Positions 1 through 9,781 of a DNA stretch of 64,000 nucleotides are shown here, piece after piece. Origin of the DNA: Paenirhodobacter hankyongi. Lineage in GTDB: Bacteria > Pseudomonadota > Alphaproteobacteria > Rhodobacterales > Rhodobacteraceae. Made by a program: the position numbers and the translations under genes. The stretch is from the NCBI RefSeq assembly GCF_003664585.1, contig NZ_RCHI01000009.1:16460-80459 (forward strand), written 5' to 3'. How positions within the stretch are numbered: position 1 is the stretch's first letter; every line of letters starts with the position of its first letter. The notes below the pieces were generated by a model. The model saw only the letters and a list, made by a program, of their open reading frames with translations, made no database searches and was not told the origin of the DNA.

Positions 1-39
1 CAGCACGGCGAGGGTGGTCAGAAGGGTGCGGCGAAGCAT
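1..39 (-). CDS. N-terminus of an exported protein, cut by the window edge
   Basis: Only the first 13 codons of a minus-strand gene are inside the window (ATG at 37-39 on the plus numbering). They read MLRRTLLTTLAVL, two arginines followed by a hydrophobic run, which looks like the start of a Sec signal peptide. The rest lies outside the window, so no function can be given. It is also possible that this is a chance open frame, because 13 codons are little evidence. Confidence 0.4.
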   Translation of the reverse strand, partial: MLRRTLLTTLAVL

Positions 40-99
40 CGCGGTCTCCGGTTATCGTTGGGGCAAGGCTATCAGGGCGCCCTGCCCCCCTCAACGGAA

Positions 100-126
100 A
101 AGGAAAAGGGCGGGTTCCCCCGCCCT
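100..126 (-). terminator. Rho-independent terminator of the DUF2892 gene
   Basis: A 7-bp G+C stem (108-114 with 119-125) and a 4-base loop is followed, on the minus strand, by TTTTCCTTTT. It lies about 30 bases beyond the stop codon of the DUF2892 gene. Confidence 0.65.
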
Positions 127-152
127 GTCCCGAAATCTGTCCGGCGCGGGGC

Positions 153-362
153 TCACTTGCCCTGGAAGGCGCAGCCGGTCTTGAAGCCGAGCTTCGAGAA
201 GATCATCGCCGCCGGGCAAAAACCGGTGAAGGCCGACTGCAGCAGGTTCAGGCCGATGAAGACGGTGAACCACAGGAAGTAATGCGAGACATACCAGGTC
301 AGCAGCACGCTGATCAGGACCATCACGCCGGCAAAGGCGAAGATCGTGCGGTCGAGGTTCAT
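153..362 (-). CDS. DUF2892 (YgaP-type transmembrane) inner-membrane protein
   Basis: This 69-residue protein has two hydrophobic stretches (about residues 7-28 and 30-50) with a short polar N-terminus and a basic C-terminus. The FTGFCPA segment followed by a K-L-G motif is typical of the small DUF2892 family, the membrane part of YgaP-like proteins. In that family this domain is often beside or fused to rhodanese domains, but no rhodanese domain is present here. The gene faces away from the copper ATPase gene across a 147-bp gap that must hold both promoters. A GGAG sits eight bases before the ATG. The biochemical role is unknown; a link to copper or sulphur stress is only suggested by the neighbour. 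Confidence 0.8.
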   Translation of the reverse strand: MNLDRTIFAFAGVMVLISVLLTWYVSHYFLWFTVFIGLNLLQSAFTGFCPAAMIFSKLGFKTGCAFQGK

Positions 363-509
363 GGGGGGACTCCGTGACGGGGGTGGATCGGTTGGAAGGC
401 GCTTTCGCCCCAGCTAGCATTGCCGCAACACAAATTCAAGTTCAGGAATGTTTTCCGAAGAGTTGACCCGGGCGGGGGCGCGCTCCAAGTGAAGCATCGG
501 AGGTGCCCC

Positions 510-2942
510 ATGTCCAAGACCACGTTCACCATCGACGGAATGCATTGCGGTGCCTGCACCGGCCGCGTCGAACGCGCGCTGAGTGCCGAGCCGGGCGTGA
601 CCAGCGCCACGGCGAACCTGATGGCGCGCTCGGCCCGGGTCGAATTCGAGGCACCGGCCACCCCCGCCTCGCTGGCCGCGGCGCTGGCCAAGGCGGGCTA
701 TCCGGTCAACCGCGCCGAGGCGACGCTCGACATCACCGGCATGACCTGCGCGAGCTGCGTCAGTCATGTCGAGCACGCGCTGACCGCGCTGCCCGGGGTG
801 ATCGAAGCCTCGGTCAACCTGGCCACCGAGACCGCGCAGGTGGACTATGCCCAGGGCGCCGTCGCCCCCTCCGAGCTGGTGAAGGCGGTCGAGGGCGCGG
901 GCTATGGTGCGCGCGTCGCCACCGCCGATGCCCCCGCCGCGCCGGTCGCCGAGCGTCAGGCGGCGGAGGCCGCGAAGTTGAAGCGACAGGTGCTGATCTC
1001 GGCCGCGCTCACCCTGCCGGTCTTCGTGCTGGCCATGGGCACGCATCTGATCCCCGGCTTCCACATGGCGGTGATGCACACGATCGGCGAGCGCGCGAGC
1101 TGGTGGATTCAGCTTGTCCTCACCGCGCTGGTGCTGGCCTTCCCTGGCCGGGTGTTCCTGCGCATCGGCATCCCGGCCCTGCTGCGCGGCGCGCCCGAGA
1201 TGAACTCGCTCGTCGCCATGGGGGCGCTGGCAGCGTTTCTCTATTCCGCGGTGGTGACCATCGCCCCGGGCCTTCTGCCGGTCTCGGCCCGCTCCGTCTA
1301 TTTCGAGGCGGCGGCGGTGATCGTCACCCTGATCCTCGTCGGCCGCTGGCTCGAGGCGCGGGCAAAGGGACGCGCGGGCGAGGCGATCTCGCGCCTCGTC
1401 GCGCTGCGCCCGGCAACGGCCCGGGTCGAGCGGGAAAGCGGCCCCGTCGAGCTGCCGGTCGAGGAGCTCGCCCCGGGTGACATCGTGCTTCTGGCCCCGG
1501 GCGAACGCGTCGCGGTCGACGGGCTGGTGACCGAGGGCCATGGCTGGATCGACGAATCGATGCTGACGGGCGAGCCCGCCCCAATCGAGAAGACGCCGGG
1601 CGCCGAGATCACCGGCGGCACGGTGAACGGGCAGACGGCGCTCGCTTTCCGCGTCACCGCGACCGGCACCGACACGGTGCTCGCGCGCATCATCGCGCTG
1701 GTCGAGGAGGCGCAGGGCCAGAAGCTGCCGGTGCAGGCGCTGGTCGACAGGATCACCCGTGTCTTCGTGCCGGCGGTGATGGGGCTGTCGCTGCTGACCT
1801 TCGCGATCTGGATGCTGGCGGGGCAGGGCTTCACCCATGCCCTCGTCGCGGCAATCTCGGTGATGATCATCGCCTGCCCCTGCGCGATGGGGCTGGCGAC
1901 GCCGGTCTCGATCCTTGTCGGCACCGGGCGGGGCGCGGAACTCGGCCTGCTGTTCCGCCGCGGCGATGCGTTGCAGCGCCTGTCCGAAGTGAAGACCCTC
2001 GCCTTCGACAAGACCGGCACGCTGACCCTTGGCCACCCCGAGCTGACCGATCTGATCCCGGTCGCGGGCATCACTGCGGAAGACGCACTTGCCACCGCCG
2101 CGGCGCCCGAGGCGCGCTCGGAACATCCGCTGGCCCGCGCGATCGTGGCGGCGGCCGCGGCGCGCAGCCTGCCCCTGCCCCGTGCCCGCAAGGTCGAGGC
2201 CCTGCCCGGCCGCGGCCTCTCGGCCGAGGTCGACGGCAAGACCGTGCTTCTGGGCAATGCCCGCGCGATGACCGAGGCGGGCGTCGACATCGGCCCGCTC
2301 GCGGCACAGGCGCTGGCGCTCGCGGGTGAGGGCAAGACGCCCATCTACCTTGCCCGCGACAGCGCGGCGATCGCGCTTCTGGCGGTTGCCGACCCGATCA
2401 AGGAACACGCGGCCGAAGCGGTCTCGGCGCTGCAGGCGGCCGGCATCGAGGTGGCCCTCGTCACCGGCGACGCGAAACCCACGGCCGAAGCGGTGGCGCG
2501 GCGGCTCGGCATCACCCGGGTCGAGGCCGAGGTCCTGCCCGAGGGCAAGGTCGCTGCGGTGAACGCGCTTGGCGGCAAAGGCGCCGTGGCCTTCGTCGGC
2601 GACGGTATCAACGACGCGCCGGCGCTTGCGGCGGCGGATGTGGGGCTTGCGATCGGCACCGGCACCGATGTCGCGATCGAGGCGGCCGAGGTGGTGCTGA
2701 TGGGCGACGACCCGCGCGGCGCGGCCCGCGCGCTCAAGCTCTCGCGCGCGGTGATGCGCAACATCCGCGAGAACCTGTTCTGGGCCTTCGCCTATAACGT
2801 CGCGCTGATCCCGGTGGCCATGGGCGTGCTGCGTCCCTTCGGCGGGCCCGGCCTGTCGCCGATGCTGGCCGCGGGCGCGATGGCCTTTTCCTCGGTCTTC
2901 GTGGTGACGAACGCGTTGCGCCTGCGCCGCGCCCGGTTCTGA
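510..2942 (+). CDS. copA: Copper-exporting P1B-type ATPase (CopA-like)
   Basis: This 810-residue inner-membrane pump exports Cu(I) using ATP. Two N-terminal heavy-metal domains are visible, with GMHCGAC (Cys13, Cys16) and GMTCASC (Cys80, Cys83). Then come the membrane segments, the TGE actuator motif, the CPC metal site (456-458), the phosphorylated DKTGTLT (Asp500), the SEHPLA nucleotide-binding motif and GDGINDAPA near 697-705. The ATG at 510 was preferred to an in-frame upstream start at 420 because GGAGG stands just before it and the first heavy-metal domain begins at residue 3. Two heavy-metal domains and CPC fit CopA1-type detoxification pumps. The second pump in the window (ccoI) is the assembly-type paralogue. 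No MerR/CueR-type regulator gene is adjacent. Confidence 0.95.
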   Translation: MSKTTFTIDGMHCGACTGRVERALSAEPGVTSATANLMARSARVEFEAPATPASLAAALAKAGYPVNRAEATLDITGMTCASCVSHVEHALTALPGVIEASVNLATETAQVDYAQGAVAPSELVKAVEGAGYGARVATADAPAAPVAERQAAEAAKLKRQVLISAALTLPVFVLAMGTHLIPGFHMAVMHTIGERASWWIQLVLTALVLAFPGRVFLRIGIPALLRGAPEMNSLVAMGALAAFLYSAVVTIAPGLLPVSARSVYFEAAAVIVTLILVGRWLEARAKGRAGEAISRLVALRPATARVERESGPVELPVEELAPGDIVLLAPGERVAVDGLVTEGHGWIDESMLTGEPAPIEKTPGAEITGGTVNGQTALAFRVTATGTDTVLARIIALVEEAQGQKLPVQALVDRITRVFVPAVMGLSLLTFAIWMLAGQGFTHALVAAISVMIIACPCAMGLATPVSILVGTGRGAELGLLFRRGDALQRLSEVKTLAFDKTGTLTLGHPELTDLIPVAGITAEDALATAAAPEARSEHPLARAIVAAAAARSLPLPRARKVEALPGRGLSAEVDGKTVLLGNARAMTEAGVDIGPLAAQALALAGEGKTPIYLARDSAAIALLAVADPIKEHAAEAVSALQAAGIEVALVTGDAKPTAEAVARRLGITRVEAEVLPEGKVAAVNALGGKGAVAFVGDGINDAPALAAADVGLAIGTGTDVAIEAAEVVLMGDDPRGAARALKLSRAVMRNIRENLFWAFAYNVALIPVAMGVLRPFGGPGLSPMLAAGAMAFSSVFVVTNALRLRRARF

Positions 2943-2948
2943 CCGGAA

Positions 2949-2969
2949 GGGGGGCGGTCACCGCCCCCC
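2949..2969. terminator. Possible shared hairpin between copA and the tautomerase gene
   Basis: GGGGGGCGGT and ACCGCCCCCC form a near-perfect palindrome in the 36-bp gap between two convergent genes. There is no T-run on either side, so termination is inferred from place and stem strength only. Confidence 0.4.
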
Positions 2970-2978
2970 CGCCTGCGC

Positions 2979-3368
2979 TTACAGCTCGCCGGTCAGGAAC
3001 TGTGCCCGGCCATGGCCGAAGGACCAGTCCTCGTCGCCGTTCTCGGTGAAGGAGATCATCACGTCGCTCGGCGCGATGCCGCATTTCGCCTGCAGATCGG
3101 CGCAGAGGTTTTCATAGAAGGCCACCTTCGCCTCGCGCCCGCGCGGCCGCGAGACCACGTGCAGCATCACGAATTTCTCGGTGCGCGGAATGCCCAGCCC
3201 GGTGTCGAGCGCCTTCAGGTGGCTCGGCGCGTGCTCGGTCAGGATCTGATAGCGGTCGCCCTGCGGCACCTTGAAGGTGCGCACCATCGCCTCGTGGGCG
3301 GTGTCGAGCAGCAGCTCGATCTCTTCCGGCGTGCGGCCCTTGATGACGTGGTATTGCATGAGAGGCAT
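2979..3368 (-). CDS. Tautomerase-family protein (4-oxalocrotonate tautomerase superfamily)
   Basis: The protein has 129 residues and starts MPLMQYHVIKG. Members of this superfamily use the amino group of Pro-2, after removal of Met-1, as the catalytic base; Pro-2 is present. The layout RTPEEIELLLD followed by DRYQILTEH matches the Tautomerase_2 branch. The start at 3368 is chosen because AGGAG lies about ten bases upstream and because it puts proline at position 2. An ATG nine bases later (3359) would lose that proline. The gene is convergent with copA, and a gap of about 136 bases separates it from the downstream end of glpK. The natural substrate cannot be read from the sequence. Confidence 0.8.
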   Translation of the reverse strand: MPLMQYHVIKGRTPEEIELLLDTAHEAMVRTFKVPQGDRYQILTEHAPSHLKALDTGLGIPRTEKFVMLHVVSRPRGREAKVAFYENLCADLQAKCGIAPSDVMISFTENGDEDWSFGHGRAQFLTGEL

Positions 3369-3504
3369 TCGGTCTTGCTCCTGTTGGGTCTTTCTCCCCC
3401 CCGTTGCGGAACCCATGCCTCCCCGCCATGGCAGGCCCGCCCGGCGGGCGCACCCGTGCCCGGGCTACGCCCCTGCCCCGGCGCTGTCGAGCCGGCCGCG
3501 CCGA

Positions 3505-4983
3505 TCAGACCGAAATCGTTGCCGCGACGGCACGGCGCCAGCGCGCATAGGCCGCCGCGCGCGGCGCCTCGGCCATCGCGGGCTCGAACCGGCGCTCGAG
3601 CGCCCAGTGCCGCCCGACCTCCTCGGGCCCCGGGCACAGCCCCGACTGCCAGCCCGCAAGCCAGGCCGCGCCAAGCGCCGTGGTCTCGGTCACCACCGGC
3701 CGGTCGACCGGGGCGCCGAGGATGTCGGCCAGGAACTGCATCGTCCAGTCCGAACGCGCCATGCCGCCATCGACGCGCAACACGCCCAGATCGAGCGTGC
3801 CGGCATCGGCCCGCATCGCCTCCCACAGGTCGCGGGTCTGATAGCCCACCGATTGCAGCGCGGCGCGGGCGATCTCGGCCCGGCCGGTGCCGCGGGTCAG
3901 GCCGAAGATCGCGCCCTGCGCCTCGGGCCGCCACCAGGGCGCGCCGAGGCCGGTGAAGGCGGGCACCATCAGCACCTGTTGCGCGGGATCGGCGGTCTCG
4001 GCCAGCGCCTGAGTCTCGGCTGCGCTGTCAATCAGCTTCAGCCCGTCGCGCAGCCATTGCACCACCGCCCCGGCGACGAAGATCGAGCCCTCGAGCGCGA
4101 AATGCGTGCGCCCGGCGAAGCGGCTTGCCACCGTGGTCAGCAGTCGGTGCCCCGAGGCGATGCGCGCCGCGCCGGTGGTCAGCAGCGCAAAGCAGCCGGT
4201 GCCATAGGTCGATTTCATCATCCCCGGCGCGAAACAGCCCTGCCCCATCGCCGCCGCCTGCTGATCGCCCGCCACGCCGCGGATCGGCAGCGCCCGGCCG
4301 AACAGCGCGGGGTCGGTGGCGCCGAACTCGGCCGCGCAATCGCGCACCTCGGGCAAGAGCGCCATCGGCACGCCGAAAAGCCGGCACAGATCCGCGTCCC
4401 ACTCCCCGCGCTCGATGTCATAGAGCATCGTGCGCGCGGCATTGGTGGCGTCGGTCGCATGCACCCGCCCGCCGGTCAGCCGCCAGATCAGGAAGGCGTC
4501 GACGGTGCCGAAGGCCAGCGCCCCCGCCTCGGCCCGCGCCCGCGCGCCCGGCACCGCATCGAGCAACCAGCCGATCTTCGTCGCCGAGAAATAGGGATCG
4601 AGCAGCAGTCCGGTCTTCGCCGTCACCTCGGCCTCGGCGCCCGCATCGCGCAGGGCGGTGCAGGCCGGGGCGGTGCGGCGGTCCTGCCAGACAAGCGCAT
4701 TGGCGATCGGCGCGCCGCTCGCGCGGTCCCAGATCACCGTCGTTTCGCGCTGATTGGTGATGCCGATCGCCGCCACCGCGTCGCTCATCGCCGCGCGTGC
4801 GCAAGACAGCGTCGTCGCCCAGATCTCCTCGGGGTCGTGCTCGACCTCGCCCGGGCGCGGATAGATCTGCGCGAATTCGCGCTGCACCGTCGCCACCGGG
4901 GTCAGCCCGCCCGTGCCCGTCACCGCGAAACGGATCGCGCGTGACGAGGTGGTGCCCTGGTCAAGGGCCAGAATCTCGCTCAT
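3505..4983 (-). CDS. glpK: Glycerol kinase
   Basis: This cytosolic FGGY-family sugar kinase of 492 residues phosphorylates glycerol to sn-glycerol 3-phosphate. The N-terminal phosphate-binding motif [13 protein letters not shown], the GITNQRETT segment, the STYGTGCF loop and the GGMARSD motif towards the C-terminus are all visible. The length is normal for GlpK. The ATG at 4983 was chosen because the family begins directly before the DQGTTSSR motif. glpD ends only 20 bases upstream on the same strand, so glpD-glpK is an operon that takes glycerol to dihydroxyacetone phosphate. No glycerol facilitator gene (glpF) or glp regulator is inside the window. The gap downstream (3369-3504) has G+C-rich hairpins but no clear T-run. 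Confidence 0.96.
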   Translation of the reverse strand: MSEILALDQGTTSSRAIRFAVTGTGGLTPVATVQREFAQIYPRPGEVEHDPEEIWATTLSCARAAMSDAVAAIGITNQRETTVIWDRASGAPIANALVWQDRRTAPACTALRDAGAEAEVTAKTGLLLDPYFSATKIGWLLDAVPGARARAEAGALAFGTVDAFLIWRLTGGRVHATDATNAARTMLYDIERGEWDADLCRLFGVPMALLPEVRDCAAEFGATDPALFGRALPIRGVAGDQQAAAMGQGCFAPGMMKSTYGTGCFALLTTGAARIASGHRLLTTVASRFAGRTHFALEGSIFVAGAVVQWLRDGLKLIDSAAETQALAETADPAQQVLMVPAFTGLGAPWWRPEAQGAIFGLTRGTGRAEIARAALQSVGYQTRDLWEAMRADAGTLDLGVLRVDGGMARSDWTMQFLADILGAPVDRPVVTETTALGAAWLAGWQSGLCPGPEEVGRHWALERRFEPAMAEAPRAAAYARWRRAVAATISV

Positions 4984-5003
4984 CCTCTCCTCCCGGCCTC
5001 TCC

Positions 5004-6581
5004 TCAGGCCTCCGTCATCCCGGCTTCCGCACGGATCTGCGCCAGCATCCCCGCCACCGCCTGCACCTGCGCCGGGCTCAGCCGCAGGCCAAGCTTGCTG
5101 CGCCGCCACAGCACGTCCTCGGCCGTCACCGCCCATTCGCGGATGGCAAGCCAGCGCAGCTCGGCCTCGGTCAGGGTGGCGCCCAGATCCGCGCCCAGAT
5201 CCCCGGCCGTGCGCGCATCCCCCAGCCAGGCGCGCGCCTCGGTGCCATAGCTGCGCACCAGCCGCGCGGCCCAGGGCGCGCTCAGGAACGGATAGTTGCG
5301 GATCAGATCGGCGGCGAGTGCGGGCCGGCCATCCACCGGGAAATCGCCGCCGGGCAGCGCCGCGCCGGCGGTCCATGGCCCCGTCGCCGACGGGAAGAAG
5401 GGCGCAAGCTTCGCCAGCGCCGCCTCGGCCAGCCGCCGATAGGTGGTGATCTTGCCGCCGAAGATGTTCAGCAGCGGCGCACCCTCGGCATCGAGGCGCA
5501 GCACATAGTCACGCGTCGCCGCGGTGGCCGAGCTGGCCCCGTCGTCATAAAGCGGCCGCACGCCGGAATAGGTCCAGACCACATCGGCGGGGGTCACGGG
5601 TTTGGCGAAATACTCCGACACGAAGGCGCACAGATAGGCGACCTCGTCCTCGCTGCACTGCGCCGCGCCCGGGGCGCCGCGATGGTCCTGATCGGTGGTG
5701 CCGATCAGGGTGAAATCGTCCTCGTAGGGGATGGCGAAGCAGATCCGCCCGTCGCGCCCCTGGAAGAAATAGGCCCGGTCGTGATCGAAGAGCCGCCGCG
5801 TCACGATATGCGAGCCGCGCACCAGCCGCACCCCCTCGGTCGAGGGCACATGGATGGTGGTGCGGATCACCTCGCCGACCCAGGGGCCGGCGGCATTCAC
5901 CAGCGCCCGCGCCCAGACGCTGCCCGCCGGGGTGACCACGCGCCACAGCTCGCCCTCGCGATGCGCCTCGGTCACCCGGGTGCGGGTGCGGATCTCGGCG
6001 CCGCGCGCGGCGGCATCGCGCGCGTTCAGCACGACAAGCCGCGCATCGTCGACCCAGCCGTCGGAATATTCATAGGCCCTGGCAAAGCCCGGCCGCAGCG
6101 GCGCGCCGGCCGGATCGCGGCGCAGGTCGAGCGCGCGGGTGCCGGGCAGCGTGCGCCGGCCGCCGAGGTGGTCATAGAGGAACAGGCCCGCCCGGATCAT
6201 CGCCGCCGGCCGCTTGCCCTTCAGCCAGGGCAGGAACAGCCCCACCAGCCGGCCGACCGGGGTGTCGGTCGGAAAGCGCATCGCCGGGTCGATCGGCAGC
6301 ACGAAGCGCATCGGATGGCTGATGTGCGGGCTCGCCGCAAGCAACACCTCGCGCTCGGCCAAGGCCTCGTGCACGAGGCGAATCTCGAGATATTCGAGAT
6401 AGCGCAACCCGCCGTGAAACAGCTTGGTCGAGGCCGAAGACGTGGCCTGAGCAAGGTCTGCCTGCTCGAAAAGCAGCACCGAGAGGCCACGACCGGCCGC
6501 ATCGCGGGCAATGCCGCAGCCGTTCACGCCACCGCCGATGATGCACAGATCGACGGGATTTTCCTGCGTTGCTAAGGACAT
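5004..6581 (-). CDS. glpD: Glycerol-3-phosphate dehydrogenase (FAD-dependent, aerobic type)
   Basis: This 525-residue membrane-associated flavoprotein oxidises glycerol 3-phosphate to dihydroxyacetone phosphate and passes electrons to quinone. The N-terminus carries the dinucleotide-binding motif [19 protein letters not shown]. Further on are [16 protein letters not shown] and LIGTTDQDH, then [15 protein letters not shown], all characteristic of GlpD. The ATG at 6581 is preceded by a strong AGGAGGT ribosome site; an in-frame start 39 codons upstream has no such site. It is the first gene of the glpD-glpK pair and faces away from the transglycosylase gene, so the promoter should lie in the 164-bp gap to its right. 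Confidence 0.95.
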   Translation of the reverse strand: MSLATQENPVDLCIIGGGVNGCGIARDAAGRGLSVLLFEQADLAQATSSASTKLFHGGLRYLEYLEIRLVHEALAEREVLLAASPHISHPMRFVLPIDPAMRFPTDTPVGRLVGLFLPWLKGKRPAAMIRAGLFLYDHLGGRRTLPGTRALDLRRDPAGAPLRPGFARAYEYSDGWVDDARLVVLNARDAAARGAEIRTRTRVTEAHREGELWRVVTPAGSVWARALVNAAGPWVGEVIRTTIHVPSTEGVRLVRGSHIVTRRLFDHDRAYFFQGRDGRICFAIPYEDDFTLIGTTDQDHRGAPGAAQCSEDEVAYLCAFVSEYFAKPVTPADVVWTYSGVRPLYDDGASSATAATRDYVLRLDAEGAPLLNIFGGKITTYRRLAEAALAKLAPFFPSATGPWTAGAALPGGDFPVDGRPALAADLIRNYPFLSAPWAARLVRSYGTEARAWLGDARTAGDLGADLGATLTEAELRWLAIREWAVTAEDVLWRRSKLGLRLSPAQVQAVAGMLAQIRAEAGMTEA

Positions 6582-6745
6582 GACACCTCCTGGGATGGTC
6601 AGAGTGGGCCCGAGGTCGTGGCAGATGTCAAAGCCTTTCGGCGAGATCCCGCTCATCGGCGCACAGGGGCCCCGCTGCGCGCTAGGCGGCTTTCTCACGT
6701 GATTGTATCAATGTTGTAATCAAATGAGGAATGGAGCAGTTCCCG

Positions 6746-7225
6746 ATGATGATCCGCCGCAGCCTGCTGCTGACGTTGCCCCTGGTTATCGCCCTCGCCG
6801 CCTGCGGCGCAGATCCCCGCGCGTCTTCGAAGGGCATGTCCCCGGATCAACTGCCGCTCCAGCCCGGCGAAAGCACCGAAATGCGGGGCCTCATCAACAA
6901 ATACGCCGATCACTACGAGGTGCCGCGCACGCTGGTGCACCGCATCGTGCAGCGCGAAAGCGGTTACAACCCGACGGCGCGCAACGGCTCCTACATGGGG
7001 CTGATGCAGATCGACCCGCGCACCGCCTCGACCATGGGCTTCTCGGGCTCGTCGCGCGAGCTGCTCGATGCCGAGACGAACCTGAAATACGCGGTGAAAT
7101 ACCTGCGCGGTGCGTGGCTCTGTGCCGATGGCAACGAGAACGAGGCAGTGGGCTGGTATGCGCGCGGCTACTATTACGAGGCGAAGCGCCGCGGCATCCT
7201 GAAAGATGCCGGCCTGCGCGGCTGA
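6746..7225 (+). CDS. Lytic transglycosylase lipoprotein (SLT domain)
   Basis: This 159-residue protein has an N-terminal MMIRRS basic start, a hydrophobic run and a lipobox LAAC, so it should be a lipoprotein. The rest is a compact SLT lysozyme-like fold. The catalytic glutamate is in QRESGYNPTARNGSYMGLMQ, followed by NLKYAVKYLRG. Such enzymes cleave peptidoglycan between N-acetylmuramic acid and N-acetylglucosamine. The ATG at 6746 was chosen over one at 6731 because GGAG stands nine bases before 6746, whereas the site before 6731 is too close. It is small for the family; no other domain is attached. It diverges from glpD and stands alone. Confidence 0.85.
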   Translation: MMIRRSLLLTLPLVIALAACGADPRASSKGMSPDQLPLQPGESTEMRGLINKYADHYEVPRTLVHRIVQRESGYNPTARNGSYMGLMQIDPRTASTMGFSGSSRELLDAETNLKYAVKYLRGAWLCADGNENEAVGWYARGYYYEAKRRGILKDAGLRG

Positions 7226-7282
7226 CCCCTCTCGCATGACGACGCCCCTGCTCCGGGGCGGGATGGCCGCCCCCGGGCGGCC

Positions 7283-9781
7283 TCATTCGTTTTCGCGCAG
7301 CACCCGGGCCGGGCGGGCCGCCAGCGGGCGCAGCGCGAAGACCAGCCCCGCGAGCAGAACCGCGCCGATGCCCCCCAGGGCAATCGCCACGGCCGGGCCG
7401 GGCGCAAAGCGATAGCTTGCCTCCATCACGAAATGCAGCACCGCCCAGCCGGCGAGCGCGCCGACCGCGACGGCGATGATCCCGGCCGCGGCGCCGGCGA
7501 ACGCCGCGCGCAGCGCAAAGGAGCGCAGGATCATCCCCCGCGTGGCGCCCAGCGTCTTCAGAAGCGCCGCCTCGCGCGCCCGTGCCCCCTCGCCCGCCGC
7601 CGCCGCGCCGATCAGCACGGTGAAGCCGGTCGCCAGCGTGACCGAAGCCGCGAGCGCCACCGCCCGCGCGATGGTGGCAAGCGCCTCGCTCACCCGCGCG
7701 ATGGCGTCGCGCACCCGGATCGCGGTGATGTTCGGGAAGGCGCGCGCCAGATCGCGCAGGATCGCCGCCTCGCTCGCCTCGGGGGCGTAGATCGTGGCAA
7801 TGTCGGTGTGCGGCGCGCCCGCCAGCGCCGCGGGGTTCAGCGTCAACACGAAGCCGATGCCGGCGGTCGAGAAATCGACATCGCGCAGCGAGGTGATCGT
7901 CGCCTCGATGTCGCGGCCAAGGATGTTCACGATGACCCGGTCGCCCAGTTTCAGGCCGAGTTCCGCCGCCTCCTTCGCGGCAAAGCTGGCCTGCGGCGGA
8001 CCGTCATACCCCTCGGGCCACCAGGTGCCCGCCGTCAGCCGCTCGCGCGGGGTGGCGGCGAAGGTCACACCGCGATCGCCGCGCAGCACCCAGTGATCGC
8101 CCGCCACCTCGCGCGCCGGACGGCCGTTGATCTGGGTGATGACGCCGCGCAGCATCGGCGCGGTGTCGACGCGGCTCACCTCGGGGAAGGCCCGCAGCCG
8201 GGCGAGCAGCGGATCCAGCTGATCGGGCTGGATGTCGATGATGAAATAGGCCGGCGCCACCTGCGGCAGGTCGCGCGCGATGGCGCCGCGCAGCCCGGCG
8301 TCGATCTGGCCCACGGCCGACAGCACCGACAGCCCGAGACCAAGCGACAGCACCACCGGCAGCACCTCGGAGCGCGGCCCGCCGATCGCGGCCAGCGCCG
8401 CATGCAGCGCGGGCCGGCCCTGTGCCAGCGGGATCGCCGCGCGGGCAAGCCCGCGCAGGCCAAGCGCCGCAAGCGCCAGCAGGCCAAGCGCGCCCGCGAC
8501 GCCGGCAAAGGCCGCCAGCGTCAGCCCGACCTCGCCCGAAAGCGTGGCCGCCGCCCCGACCAGCACCGCCACCAGCGCGCCGATCAGCACCAGCGACCCC
8601 GCGGGCGGCAGACTGCGCCCGCGCCCGGTGCTGCGATAAAGCGTCGCCGCGCGCAGCGCCGACATCCGGCCCAGCGGCCAGAGCGCGAAGATCGCGGCCG
8701 TCAGCGCGCCGTAAAGCGCCGCCTCGAAGAGCGGGCGGGCCGACAGCCCGACCTCGACCGGCACCGGCATTGCCCGCGCGATGGCCCCCGCGGCGGCGAG
8801 CACCGCCCCCGCCCCCAGGATCAGCCCGGCCGCGATCCCCGCCGCGCCCAGCACCGCAAGCTGGATCAGGAAGGCCGCGCGGATCGTGCCCGAGGTCGCG
8901 CCCAGCGCGCGCAGCGTGGCGATGGTCTCGGCCTTGCGCTCGATCCAGGCCGAGACGGTGGCCGAGATCCCGACGCCGCCCACCGCAAGCCCCGCCAGCC
9001 CGACAAGGACCAGAAAGGTCGCCAGCCGGTCGGTGAACCGCTCGGCCCCCGGTGCGGCGCGGCGGCTGTCGCTCCAGCGCATCCCCGCCCCCTCGAACCG
9101 GGCCAGCGCCGCGGTCTTGAGCCCGTCGAGCCTCGCGCCCGCGGGCAGGGTGACCCGGTATTGGGTTTCGTAAAGCGAGCCCGGGGCGAGAAGCGGCCCG
9201 GCCTCGATCGCGGCGAGCGAGACGATGCTGCGCGGCCCGAAGGCGATGCCCCCGCCGGTACTGTCGGGCTCGCGCACGATCCGCGCCATCATCACGAAAT
9301 CTTGCCCGCCCAGGGTGAAGCGGTCGCCCGGTTTCAGCCCCAGCCGGTCGGCCAGCACCGGATCGAGGAAGGCGCCCGGCACGCCGCCCTCTCCTGCCAG
9401 CGCCGCGGGCGGCAGCGGCGGGTCGAGCACCAGCGCCCCGGTCAGCGGATAGGCGCCATCGACCGCCTTCACCTGAGTGAGCGCATAGTCGTCGCCTGCG
9501 TTCAGCATCGAGCGGAACTCGACCAGTTCCGACAGACGCCCGGCATGGGCGGTGATCCAGTCGCGTTCCTCCGCCGTGGCGCGGCGATAGGTGAAGTCGT
9601 ATTGCGCGTCACCGCCGAGCAGCACCGCGCCCTGATCGGCCAGCCCCGCCCGGATCGCACCGCGCACCAGCCCGACCGCGGCAATCGCCGCGACACCGAG
9701 CATCAGGCACAGCAGGAAGACCCGGAAGCCCCGAAGCCCGCCACGCAGCTCGCGCCGGGCGATGCGCCAGGCAAGGCTCAT
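7283..9781 (-). CDS. ybbP: ABC transporter permease of the FtsX/YbbP type
   Basis: This 832-residue membrane protein begins MSLAWRIARRELRGG, with one membrane segment followed by a large periplasmic part. Two blocks of three or four membrane segments follow (about residues 255-420 and 690-830), each resembling the FtsX-like permease domain. That doubled arrangement is the YbbP form used with a separate ATPase. Its ATG overlaps the stop of the ybbA-like gene (ATGA), so the two are translationally coupled. With the esterase gene across the divergent start, the cluster repeats the E. coli tesA-ybbA-ybbP arrangement. The substrate is not established; lipid or cell-wall material is a guess from the family. 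Confidence 0.88.
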   Translation of the reverse strand: MSLAWRIARRELRGGLRGFRVFLLCLMLGVAAIAAVGLVRGAIRAGLADQGAVLLGGDAQYDFTYRRATAEERDWITAHAGRLSELVEFRSMLNAGDDYALTQVKAVDGAYPLTGALVLDPPLPPAALAGEGGVPGAFLDPVLADRLGLKPGDRFTLGGQDFVMMARIVREPDSTGGGIAFGPRSIVSLAAIEAGPLLAPGSLYETQYRVTLPAGARLDGLKTAALARFEGAGMRWSDSRRAAPGAERFTDRLATFLVLVGLAGLAVGGVGISATVSAWIERKAETIATLRALGATSGTIRAAFLIQLAVLGAAGIAAGLILGAGAVLAAAGAIARAMPVPVEVGLSARPLFEAALYGALTAAIFALWPLGRMSALRAATLYRSTGRGRSLPPAGSLVLIGALVAVLVGAAATLSGEVGLTLAAFAGVAGALGLLALAALGLRGLARAAIPLAQGRPALHAALAAIGGPRSEVLPVVLSLGLGLSVLSAVGQIDAGLRGAIARDLPQVAPAYFIIDIQPDQLDPLLARLRAFPEVSRVDTAPMLRGVITQINGRPAREVAGDHWVLRGDRGVTFAATPRERLTAGTWWPEGYDGPPQASFAAKEAAELGLKLGDRVIVNILGRDIEATITSLRDVDFSTAGIGFVLTLNPAALAGAPHTDIATIYAPEASEAAILRDLARAFPNITAIRVRDAIARVSEALATIARAVALAASVTLATGFTVLIGAAAAGEGARAREAALLKTLGATRGMILRSFALRAAFAGAAAGIIAVAVGALAGWAVLHFVMEASYRFAPGPAVAIALGGIGAVLLAGLVFALRPLAARPARVLRENE

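Noticed and set aside
420..509. Longer N-terminus for copA
   Set aside because: The extra 30 residues are not family-like and the ribosome site GGAGG stands directly before ATG 510.
414..2408. Long antisense open frame opposite copA (664 codons)
   Set aside because: It runs antisense to a gene with all P-type ATPase motifs. Its product is Arg/Gly/His-rich with no domain, as expected from third-position G+C bias.
3369..3504. Terminator or small gene between glpK and the tautomerase gene
   Set aside because: Hairpin-forming G+C sequence (GCCCGCCCGGCGGGC) is present but without a T-run, and no open frame with a ribosome site is there.
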